DNA of 55,203 nt from UBA7446 sp049596455 (lineage in GTDB: Bacteria; Bacteroidota; Bacteroidia; Flavobacteriales; Flavobacteriaceae): the NCBI GenBank assembly GCA_049596455.1, contig JBMYLP010000010.1, positions 1 to 55,203 of the forward strand, read 5' to 3'. Shown here in pieces: positions 35,087-43,500 of the stretch. The first letter of the stretch is position 1, and each line of letters opens with the position of its first letter. The notes beneath the pieces were generated by a model. The model ran no database searches. It was not told the DNA's origin and saw only the letters and a program-made list of their open reading frames with translations. The translations under genes were made by a program, and so were the position numbers.

Positions 35087-36418
35087 ATGAGCAATCAAAA
35101 AGGGCAAAAGGCATTGATTTCGGGGTTTTCTAAAAAAACCAAAGCGGAAAAAATAGCTTGGATTAGTGAACAGTTTAGTAACCCACAAGAGGCAGCCGCC
35201 GTTTTAGATACCTACACCCATCCCAATGCCAAAAGGCAAAGCCTCCACGATGACTTTATCGAAAATGCCATCACTAACTTTTACTTGCCCCTGGGTGTTG
35301 CGCCCAACGTTATCATTAACGGCAAAACGCTGACCATTCCCATGGCAATTGAAGAAAGTTCAGTTGTGGCAGCCGCCGCTAATGCGGCAAAGTTTTGGGC
35401 AACCAAAGGCGGATTTCAAGCCCGCATTTTAGACACTGAAAAAGTGGGTCAGGTGCATTTTATATTTGATGGAAACCCCAATACCCTTCAAACATTTTTT
35501 AGCACACACAAAACAACACTTTTACAATCTACTGACTCCATTACCAAAAATATGCGCGCTCGTGGTGGGGGCATTACATCTTTAAAACTGTTGGACAAAA
35601 CCGCCCTTTTGGATGGCTATTTTCAACTCGATGTACGCTTCGACACCAAAGATTCTATGGGTGCTAATTTTATCAATTCCTGTTTGGAGCAATTGGCGAA
35701 AACATTAGGCGAATTGGCTGCGCAATACGCTGATTTTTCGGAAAACGAAAAAGCCATAGAGGTGGTCATGAGTATTTTGTCTAACCATGTGCCCAACTGC
35801 TTGGTAGAAGCCTCCGTGTCATGTCCAGTAAAAGAGTTACTTACCAATGAAGTTGAAAGTGAGTTATTTGCAGAAAAGTTTGTGCAAGCCGTTCGCATTG
35901 CCGAAGTAGAGCCTTATCGTGCGGTAACGCATAACAAGGGCATTATGAATGGTGTAGATGCTGTAGTCATTGCCAGCGGTAACGATTTTAGAGCCGTAGC
36001 CGCAGGCGTGCACGCCTATGCTGCTAGTAGCGGGCAATACCGCAGTTTGTCTAAAGCAGAAATTAAAGATGGGATGTTTCACTTTTCGCTGACACTACCG
36101 TTAGCAATTGGAACCGTTGGAGGTCTTACCAAGCTGCACCCCATGGTGCAATGGTGTCACGAGCTAATGGGCTTCCCCAATGCCGAAGAATTGATGCAAA
36201 TTATTGCCGTAGCAGGGTTGGCGCAAAATTTTGCTGCCGTGAAAAGCTTGGTTACTACAGGCATTCAACAAGGGCATATGAAGATGCATTTACTTAATAT
36301 CTTAAATCAATTTGAAGCTACGCCAGCCGAAAAAAAAGCCGTTGTGGAGCACTTTAAAAAGCACACGGTATCGCACCACGCCGTAGTAGAAGTGCTTGAA
36401 AAACTTCGTTCCAAATGA
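35087..36418 (+). CDS. mvaA: Hydroxymethylglutaryl-CoA reductase (class II)
   Basis: A 443-residue HMG-CoA reductase making mevalonate. Class II landmarks: ENAITNFYLPLGVAPN near the start with the catalytic Glu, DSMGANFINSCLE with the catalytic Asp, and QQGHMKMHLLNI with the catalytic His. The central VIASGNDFRAVAAGVHAYA and the GTVGGLTKLHP blocks are also characteristic. Although class II is sometimes called degradative, it serves isoprenoid synthesis in Bacteroidetes. It overlaps the GHMP kinase gene by four bases. Confidence 0.93.
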   Translation: MSNQKGQKALISGFSKKTKAEKIAWISEQFSNPQEAAAVLDTYTHPNAKRQSLHDDFIENAITNFYLPLGVAPNVIINGKTLTIPMAIEESSVVAAAANAAKFWATKGGFQARILDTEKVGQVHFIFDGNPNTLQTFFSTHKTTLLQSTDSITKNMRARGGGITSLKLLDKTALLDGYFQLDVRFDTKDSMGANFINSCLEQLAKTLGELAAQYADFSENEKAIEVVMSILSNHVPNCLVEASVSCPVKELLTNEVESELFAEKFVQAVRIAEVEPYRAVTHNKGIMNGVDAVVIASGNDFRAVAAGVHAYAASSGQYRSLSKAEIKDGMFHFSLTLPLAIGTVGGLTKLHPMVQWCHELMGFPNAEELMQIIAVAGLAQNFAAVKSLVTTGIQQGHMKMHLLNILNQFEATPAEKKAVVEHFKKHTVSHHAVVEVLEKLRSK

Positions 36419-37317
36419 GATTTTTTGCACACGGAAAATTGTTACTCACCGCCGAATATGCCGTTTTGGGTGGTGCAACCGCATTGGCAGTGCCCACCAA
36501 ACTGGGGCAGTCGTTAGAGGTTACTGAAAAAGGGAATGCCATTCAATGGAAAAGTGTGGATTGTACTGGTAAGATTTGGTACCACAATGAATTTGATATC
36601 GCAACACTTACACCCAAACATCCTGATGAAATTGGCAATCGGCTACAACAATTATTTTTAGCAATCAAAACGCAGCGCTCAAACTGTTGGAACACCTCAA
36701 CAGGATTTTCATTTACCACCACACTTGATTTTGACCGCTCGTGGGGATTGGGAAGTTCCTCCACGCTAATTTCACTTTTGGCGCAATGGGCAAACGTAAA
36801 TCCATATATTTTACAACAGCAGGTTTTTGGGGGTAGCGGATATGATATTGCATGTGCAACGTCAAAAAGTGCATTGGTATATACGCGCACTAAGCCATTA
36901 CAACCTACCGTTACTTCTGTAAATTTTTCTCCTGTTTTTAAAGAACAATTGTTTTTTGTGCACCTAAACCAAAAGCAAGACAGCCAAAAGGCGGTAGCGG
37001 CATTTGATAAAACCAAACTAACCCCATCAAAAATTAAGGAAATAGGTGCGATAACCTCAGCGTTTTTGAAGGAGTCCAATCTGAAAATTTTTCAAGAATT
37101 GATGTGGCAACACGAAGAAATTATTGGGGATTTGATTGGCGAAACTCCAGTGCAAAAACGTCTTTTTGTTGATTTTAAAGGAGCTATAAAAAGCCTCGGT
37201 GCTTGGGGTGGAGATTTTATCTTGGCATGTGGAGATGCAACTACACCAACCTATTTTGCCAACAAAGGCTACACAACATGTTTGCCCTATGACGCACTGA
37301 TTAATGACGCGTTTTAA
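36415..37317 (+). CDS. GYDIA-family GHMP kinase, probable mevalonate-pathway kinase
   Basis: A 300-residue GHMP kinase: substrate-site start AHGKLLLTAEYAVLGGATAL, the ATP-binding Gly/Ser loop WGLGSSST (110-117), then GGSGYDIACA (139-148), the motif naming the GYDIA family. The C-terminal third motif GAWGGDFILACG is also present. Family context supports phosphorylation of mevalonate or phosphomevalonate. The four-base overlap with HMG-CoA reductase makes coupling in the mevalonate pathway very likely; the exact substrate cannot be read from sequence. Its end overlaps the convergent histidine kinase gene by 17 bases. Confidence 0.85.
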   Translation: MRFFAHGKLLLTAEYAVLGGATALAVPTKLGQSLEVTEKGNAIQWKSVDCTGKIWYHNEFDIATLTPKHPDEIGNRLQQLFLAIKTQRSNCWNTSTGFSFTTTLDFDRSWGLGSSSTLISLLAQWANVNPYILQQQVFGGSGYDIACATSKSALVYTRTKPLQPTVTSVNFSPVFKEQLFFVHLNQKQDSQKAVAAFDKTKLTPSKIKEIGAITSAFLKESNLKIFQELMWQHEEIIGDLIGETPVQKRLFVDFKGAIKSLGAWGGDFILACGDATTPTYFANKGYTTCLPYDALINDAF

Positions 37318-38515
37318 GGTCTAGCGGAACATAGAGTATATCTCTTGTGCCAGCAGCAGTTCCGTCGTCATTATATAAATCTTCTATGCGAAACTTAAGT
37401 TTTTTGTCGTTGTAATAATTAATTATATCTATTCTATCACGCATAATTTGCGTAGCAAACGACTTATGCTTGGCATATTTTTCTCTTTGTTTGGCAGCAG
37501 CCTTTCTTCCAATGCCATTATCTGTTACACAAACTTTTAGCATTTCGTCCTCTTGCACTAAATCTATCGTGATTTTTCCTTTTTCTTTTTTGGGAATGAT
37601 ACCATGAACAATAGAATTTTCCACTATGGGTTGAAGCATCATACAAGGTAAAAACACTCCGTTTTGGTCAATTTCCGAGTCGATATTAAACTCCAAATCT
37701 ATTTTTTGTTCCAGTCTATGCCCTTGCAATGCCACATAATTGGTGATATAAGCAACTTCATCTGTAATGGAAATACGGTCAACACTACTCATTTCAATGG
37801 TGTTTCGAAGTAGCTTTGAAAACGACGTAATGTATTTGTTAAACTCCTCTTCTCCGCCCAAAATCATAGCGGTTTGCATCCCATTTAAGGCATTGAAAAT
37901 AAAATGAGGGTTCATTTGTGCCCGATATGCTTTGGCTTCCAAATTGGAAACTTGAAGGTTACGATCTCTACGCTCTTTAAGTAGTTTAGCTTCCAATACC
38001 AAAAACATATAAAAAACAAAAACAATCACAACAATGATAAGGGAGATAAACCACCATTTTAAATAGAACGGAGTGGAAATAAATATTTTGAACTCCAATA
38101 AATTAGATATTTGTCCGTTGCGTTTACCGCGAATGTATAACTGGTGACTTCCTCTTGAAAGCCCAACTAAGTGGATTTCGTTGGTTGATTTTTTCCAATC
38201 TGCCAAACCCGCCTCGCCAGTCACCCTATAAGCGTATTCGATATTTGGATTGTCCTCCAGCTCAATGTGGACATGGTTGTAGTTTCGAGATAATCTTAGC
38301 TCTTTTTCTACACTATTCGAGTTTAAAATGGTGAGTTTTTCTGTGTCAGCATCAATATACTCAATGCCCTCAATTTTAATCTCAAAAGGGGCCTTGTTTT
38401 GAGCGATACTTTTTTCCGAATTAAAAAGGAAGGCAACAAAAAATATCGTAGAAAGTCTTAACAAAAATAACTTTGGCACGATTCGTGTATGAGTGTACGA
38501 GTAATGTTGTAACAT
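37301..38515 (-). CDS. LytS/YpdA-type sensor histidine kinase
   Basis: A 404-residue sensor kinase: a hydrophobic signal segment (about 15-38), a periplasmic domain ending in a Y_Y_Y-like strand (GSHQLYIRGKRNGQI), one membrane helix (about 150-172), a short coiled coil, and a His_kinase domain with the phospho-acceptor in MNPHFIFNALNGM. The ATPase N-box is QPIVENSIVHGI. The beta-propeller repeats that usually precede Y_Y_Y in Bacteroidetes are missing. No response regulator is next to it; LytTR-type partners would be expected elsewhere. Confidence 0.88.
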   Translation of the reverse strand: MLQHYSYTHTRIVPKLFLLRLSTIFFVAFLFNSEKSIAQNKAPFEIKIEGIEYIDADTEKLTILNSNSVEKELRLSRNYNHVHIELEDNPNIEYAYRVTGEAGLADWKKSTNEIHLVGLSRGSHQLYIRGKRNGQISNLLEFKIFISTPFYLKWWFISLIIVVIVFVFYMFLVLEAKLLKERRDRNLQVSNLEAKAYRAQMNPHFIFNALNGMQTAMILGGEEEFNKYITSFSKLLRNTIEMSSVDRISITDEVAYITNYVALQGHRLEQKIDLEFNIDSEIDQNGVFLPCMMLQPIVENSIVHGIIPKKEKGKITIDLVQEDEMLKVCVTDNGIGRKAAAKQREKYAKHKSFATQIMRDRIDIINYYNDKKLKFRIEDLYNDDGTAAGTRDILYVPLDLKTRH

Positions 38516-38538
38516 TTTTATTGGTTATTGTTTTGACG

Positions 38539-38571
38539 CCCGCACTTTTTTTATGTGCGGGTGTTTTTTTT
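38539..38571 (+). terminator. Orphan plus-strand terminator before the MscS gene
   Basis: CCCGCAC (38539-38545) and GTGCGGG (38555-38561) form a stem followed by GTGTTTTTTTT. Only the plus strand has the T-run. No plus-strand gene ends here: upstream is the antisense 5' end of the histidine kinase gene. It may end a short RNA or antisense transcript. Confidence 0.7.
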
Positions 38572-38620
38572 GAATAGCTAAATATAGCATTTGTGTGCGA
38601 TAATTAACTAATTTCGCTTT

Positions 38621-39847
38621 ATGCATATACTTTACGACTTCTTAACTGAGCTAGGCTGGTCTGCTACATTGGCGTGGTGGGCAGATTTTACCCTGCTTTC
38701 TTTAATCTTACTCATCATAGCTTGGTTATTGCGTGTCTTTGCGCGATTCCTTTTGGTAAGTATTTTTCATCGAATTGCAGCTTCCACAAAAACAACCATT
38801 GACGATACGCTGGTTGAAAACAAGTTTCCAAAAAATATATCGCGCTTTGTGCCTTATTTTTTCCTAAGTGCACTGGTTGGGTTATGGGCAAATGGGAATA
38901 GCACTGTTGAAAGCTGGCTAAGCGCAATTGTTAATGTATATGCCGTCTTTGTAACTATTGTCGCCATTCGCAGCTTGTTGCGCACGCTGAAACAAGAATT
39001 GCAAAACCGCCCACAGTTTAAAGACAAACCCATAGAAAGCTACATTCAAGTGGTTATGATTTTTTTGTGGGGTATTGGACTACTCCTTGCTTTTTCCATT
39101 CTTTCGGGAAAGGACTTGGTGTATTTTTTCACAGGTCTTGGTGCGCTATCAGCGGTCATATTGTTGGTGTTTAAAGACACGATTTTAGGCTTTGTAGCTA
39201 GTATCCAAATTGCAGCAAACGATTTGGTGCGCATTGGCGATTGGATTACCATGGAATCTTATGGTGCCGACGGCACCGTCATTGAAATCAATCTTTCCAC
39301 AATAAAAATTCAAAATTTTGATAACACCATTACCACCGTTCCAACCTATAAATTACTTTCAAGTTCCATAAAAAACTGGCGCGGCATGAGCGAATCCGAA
39401 GGCAGACGCATCAAACGTCCGCTGTACATTCGTGCATCTTCGGTACGCTTTTTAAGCGATGAGGAATTGACTGGTATTACAAAATTGGAGCGATTCAAAA
39501 CAGTAGTGCAAGAGAAAAGAGCCGAAATTGAAGCCTATAACAAAACCCTAAAAGCCAACACCTCCATTCCCCTAAATGGCAGAAACCTCACCAATATTGG
39601 ATTGTTTCGATCGTACATTGAAACGTATTTGGAGCAGCATCCGAGCATAAATAAAAACCTTACAGTCATGTGTAGGCAACTTGCGCCCACACCAAACGGC
39701 ATTCCCCTAGAAGTCTATGCGTTTACTTCTGACAAAATGTGGAAAAATCATGAAACGATTTCTGCAGATATTTTTGATCATATTTTAGCATCTGCCTCCT
39801 TTTTTCACCTTAGACTATTTGAGTTTGAGCAACAGGGAAGCGTCTAA
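38621..39847 (+). CDS. MscS-family mechanosensitive channel
   Basis: A 408-residue membrane protein of the YbdG-like MscS group: about five N-terminal helices, the pore-lining helix and following beta domain (GLGALSAVILLVFKDTILG, then SIQIAANDLVRIGDWI), and a long cytoplasmic C-terminal part. It releases solutes at osmotic down-shock or modulates tension responses. It probably stands alone: a terminator lies upstream and only the antisense tRNA terminator downstream. Confidence 0.9.
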   Translation: MHILYDFLTELGWSATLAWWADFTLLSLILLIIAWLLRVFARFLLVSIFHRIAASTKTTIDDTLVENKFPKNISRFVPYFFLSALVGLWANGNSTVESWLSAIVNVYAVFVTIVAIRSLLRTLKQELQNRPQFKDKPIESYIQVVMIFLWGIGLLLAFSILSGKDLVYFFTGLGALSAVILLVFKDTILGFVASIQIAANDLVRIGDWITMESYGADGTVIEINLSTIKIQNFDNTITTVPTYKLLSSSIKNWRGMSESEGRRIKRPLYIRASSVRFLSDEELTGITKLERFKTVVQEKRAEIEAYNKTLKANTSIPLNGRNLTNIGLFRSYIETYLEQHPSINKNLTVMCRQLAPTPNGIPLEVYAFTSDKMWKNHETISADIFDHILASASFFHLRLFEFEQQGSV

Positions 39848-39862
39848 AATCTTCTTTTAAAG

Positions 39863-39891
39863 CAAAAAAGCCCTCCAATTCAGGAAAGCTT
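39863..39891 (-). terminator. Terminator of the tRNA-Asp transcript
   Basis: On the minus strand AAGCTTTCC and GGAGGGCTT pair (nine pairs, two of them G-U) around TGAATT, followed by a T-run (39863-39869). It lies about 87 bases beyond the tRNA 3' end. Confidence 0.7.
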
Positions 39892-39914
39892 CTCATGGGT
39901 TCTCCTACGAACCT

Positions 39915-39936
39915 CTTACAAACAATTGTTTGTAAG
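39915..39936. repeat. Perfect 22-bp palindrome downstream of tRNA-Asp
   Basis: CTTACAAACAA is followed at once by its reverse complement TTGTTTGTAAG. In RNA it would give a nine-pair stem with an AAUU loop. It lies in the trailer of the tRNA-Asp transcript, without its own T-run, so it is not a terminator. It could be a processing signal, a small-RNA stem or a protein site. Confidence 0.8.
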
Positions 39937-39977
39937 CAACACAACGCGTTGATGTCAAAAGCACTTGATGTACTTAG

Positions 39978-40051
39978 CGGTCTGGACGGGACTCGAACCC
40001 GCGACCCCATGCGTGACAGGCATGTATTCTAACCAGCTGAACTACCAGACC
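39978..40051 (-). tRNA. tRNA-Asp (anticodon GTC)
   Basis: The minus strand folds as a cloverleaf of 74 bases: acceptor stem GGTCTGG/CCAGACC with discriminator G, anticodon arm CATGC-CTGTCAC-GCATG with anticodon GTC, and T-arm GCGGGTTCGAGTCCCGT. The CCA end is not encoded. A canonical promoter lies 14-50 bases upstream of its 5' end. Confidence 0.95.
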
Positions 40052-40069
40052 GTTTGCGTTAGGTGCGTG

Positions 40070-40100
40070 CAAATATACACCGCATTTTCGGATACACAAA
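40070..40100 (-). promoter_or_regulatory. Canonical Bacteroidetes promoter of tRNA-Asp
   Basis: On the minus strand TTTG (40097-40100), a 19-base spacer and TATATTTG (40070-40077) give a perfect match to TTTG-N19-TAnnTTTG. The transcript would begin near 40065. Confidence 0.85.
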
Positions 40101-40117
40101 CGCAAAAAAGATTTTGA

Positions 40118-40435
40118 TTAGAGTTGCTCTTCTATCGCAGCAGCATAAACCGCTTTTGGCGATACACCGACCTTCCGATCTACCAACTCACCGTTTTTAA
40201 AAAGCAACACCGTTGGGATATTTCTCACACCATATTTAGCAGCAAACTCTTGGTTGTTGTCCACGTCTACTTTTCCAACAACGGCTTTGCCGTCGTAATC
40301 TTGACTAAGCTCGTCAATAATGGGACCAACCATGCGGCAAGGACCGCACCACTCTGCCCAAAAATCAACCAACACAGGTTGTGAGGACTTTAATACAACT
40401 TCGTCAAAGGTAGCATCTGTAATTTCTAACGCCAT
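40118..40435 (-). CDS. trxA: Thioredoxin
   Basis: A 105-residue cytoplasmic thioredoxin: FWAEWCGPCRMVGPII with the redox pair in WCGPC, cis-Pro in VRNIPTVLLF, and no signal peptide. It reduces disulfides in cytoplasmic proteins. It lies 99 bases downstream of dnaE on the same strand, with a -7 box (TACATTTG) in between. Confidence 0.96.
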   Translation of the reverse strand: MALEITDATFDEVVLKSSQPVLVDFWAEWCGPCRMVGPIIDELSQDYDGKAVVGKVDVDNNQEFAAKYGVRNIPTVLLFKNGELVDRKVGVSPKAVYAAAIEEQL

Positions 40436-40456
40436 ATCATTCTAATTTTAGGTAAT

Positions 40457-40464
40457 CAAATGTA
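40457..40464 (-). promoter_or_regulatory. -7 box before trxA
   Basis: TACATTTG on the minus strand matches TAnnTTTG, 21 bases before the trxA ATG. No proper -33 element at 19 bases was found. Confidence 0.45.
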
Positions 40465-40534
40465 CTACCTTTTTTTTCAAAAAAGGATATTGTAGCATCA
40501 GCAATTGTTATCCGCACATTTGGGTTGTTGATAC

Positions 40535-43500
40535 TTAATTTAATTTATATGCAACTGGATATTCGTCTAATGCTGCCAAAAGAGACTCGCCAACATGCAC
40601 CTTCACTTTTCGGCTTGCAGTAGTCAATTTTAATTTGTCCTCCGTTTCATAAAACGTCATATCTACCTTATGGTCCCCTTTGTTTTCTTTAAACAATTTT
40701 TCTAAAAATTTTAGCAATTGTTCGTCCATGTGCACTACGTCCAAACGCAACGTAATTTTTTTGGTATATGTGGCTAATGTATCTTGTAATTGTTGAAATG
40801 CATTGAATTGCAATCTGGGCTCTCCGCGCTTCCCCGTTTCTCTATTCAGCCAGCCTTCCCTAACAAGAGCTTTTACATGGATAAAACTGTCTGAAACCAA
40901 AAAGTGGCGGTATTTTAAATACTCTTCACCAAAAATTCTAAACTCGTAGGATTCCTCAAAATCTTCAAGAGAAAATATCGCCCATCCTTTGCCGTTTTTG
41001 GATACACGGTGCTCCACTTCACCCACCATACCACCAAAGCTAACTTCTTTATTGACTAAGGGCTCAAGGTCGTTGAATAAGCCCACTTTAGCATTGCAAA
41101 AATGCTTCATGGCGGGAGCAAAATCGTCTAAGGGGTGACCCGAAAGATAAATCCCGACCACTTCTTTTTCTTGCTTTAGCGTATGCAAAGCCCCCCACGG
41201 TTCACAATCGGGAAGTGTGGGCGTGGGAATACTCGCGGCTGAATCTGCTCCAAATAAACTCACCTGTGCCGACTGTTCATTTTCCTGATGTTGTGCGCCA
41301 TAGCGCAGTGCTTTTTCTACAAAACTTACACCGTCCCCATTGTGATGAAAATACTGCGCCCGATGCGCCGATGAGAGCGAGTCAAAACCGCCTGCTAAAG
41401 CCAAACTTTCAAAAGATTTTTTGTTTGCCGCGCGTAAATCAATACGTTGGGTTAAATCAAAAATAGAGGAGTACGGCTTTTCCTTTCGATTTTCTACAAT
41501 GGTTTTTACAGCAGCATGCCCTACTCCCTTAACAGCTCCCATGCCAAAGCGGATTGCACCCTGATCGTTTACCGTAAATTTATAGAACGATTCGTTTACA
41601 TCAGGGCTTAGCACTGAAATTCCCATTCGACGACATTCTTCCATAAAAAAGCTCACTTGCTTGATGTCGTTCATGTTGTTGGATAACACCGCAGCCATAT
41701 ATTCAGCAGGATAGTTCGCTTTTAGATATGCCGTCTGATACGCCACCCACGCATAGCACGTGGAATGCGATTTGTTAAACGCATAGGAAGCAAACGCTTC
41801 CCAGTCTTTCCATATTTTTTCTAGGGTTTCTCTTGAATGCCCTCGCTCCTCACCACCATTCAAAAACTGTGGTTTTAATTGTTCTAGGAGTGCAAAAATC
41901 TTTTTCCCCATGGCTTTGCGCAACACGTCCGCCTGACCCTTGCTAAAGCCCGCCAACGATTGCGACAGCAACATCACTTGTTCTTGATACACCGTAATGC
42001 CATAGGTTTGCTTGAGGTATTGCTCCATTGCGGGCAGGTCGTAAGTGATTTCTTCTTGTCCATTTTTTCGACGCACAAAGCTAGGTATATACTCCAGCGG
42101 ACCTGGGCGATACAAGGCGTTCATCGCTATTAAATCTTCAAATACATTGGGTTTTAAATCTCTAAGGTATTTTTGCATTCCCGCACTTTCGTACTGAAAA
42201 ATACCAACGGTTTCGCCTCGTTGAAATAACGCGTACGTAGGTGCATCATCTAATGGAAATGTATCTGGATCTAAATCTATATCATGTCGGTATTTAACAA
42301 GTTTGACCGTGTCTTTAATAAGGGTAAGCGTCTTTAGCCCGAGAAAGTCCATTTTTAGCAATCCTGCATCTTCCACCACCGCGTTGTCAAATTGGGTAAC
42401 ATAAAGGTCAGAATCTTTGGCAGTGGCAATGGGAACAAACTCAGTAATATCGTCAGGAGTAATGATAACACCACAAGCATGAATACCAGTGTTCCGCAGC
42501 GACCCCTCAAGGACTTGCGCCTGTTTCAGCGTTTCTGCTTCAAGGTCGTTGCCCTCGGCAATAGCTTTTAATTGAGCCACTCGAGTAAATTCATCTGCGC
42601 GCAAATTTTCTTTCAATGCTTTATCGTCCGAATTGAAAATCTTTTTCAGCTTCATGTTGGGCACTAACTTGGCTACTCTATCGGCATCGCCCAAAGACAA
42701 ATCCAATACTCGCGCCGTATCTCGAATACTAGATTTTGCTGCCATCGTTCCGTAAGTAATAATTTGTGCCACCTGATTTGCACCGTATTTTTCAATCACA
42801 TAATCCATTACTTTGGAGCGCCCTTCGTCGTCAAAATCAATATCGATATCGGGCAGGCTCACACGGTCTGGATTGAGGAAGCGCTCAAAAAGCAAATCGT
42901 ATTTGATGGGGTCTATATTGGTTATTTTTAAGCAATATGCTACCACAGAGCCCGCCGCCGAACCACGCCCTGGACCTACCGAAACTCCCATGTTTCGCGC
43001 AGCAGCAATAAAATCTTGTACAATCAAAAAATACCCTGGATATCCCGTATTTTCAATGACACTCAATTCAAAATCAATACGCTCTTTGAGCTCATCATTC
43101 AGATTGGTATAGCGTTCGTTAGCGCCTTCATAGGTCAGGTGTCGTAAATAAGCGTTTTCGCCGCGTTTTCCGCCGTCATTAGCATCTTCTTGTGAAACAA
43201 ATTGGGTGGGAATATCAAATTTGGGTAGCAGTACATCTCGCGCCAAATCGAAGGGTGTAACCTTATCAATAATTTCTGAAATGCTTTCCAAAGCCTGAGG
43301 CAAATCAGCAAAAGCTTCCCGCATCTGTTCAGCCGTTTTAAAATAGTATTCTTGGTTAGGCAACCCGTAACGATAACCTCGTCCCCTACCAATAGGAGTT
43401 GCTTGCTTTTCGCCGTCTTTTACGCACAGCAAAATATCATGCGCATTGGCCTCATCTTGCTTTAAATAATACGCGGAGTTCGTGGCGACCAATTTTACGT

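Noticed and set aside
39810..40010. A 66-codon frame on the minus strand beginning GSRVRVPSRPL
   Set aside because: Its start is the translated T-arm of tRNA-Asp, a well-known source of false genes.
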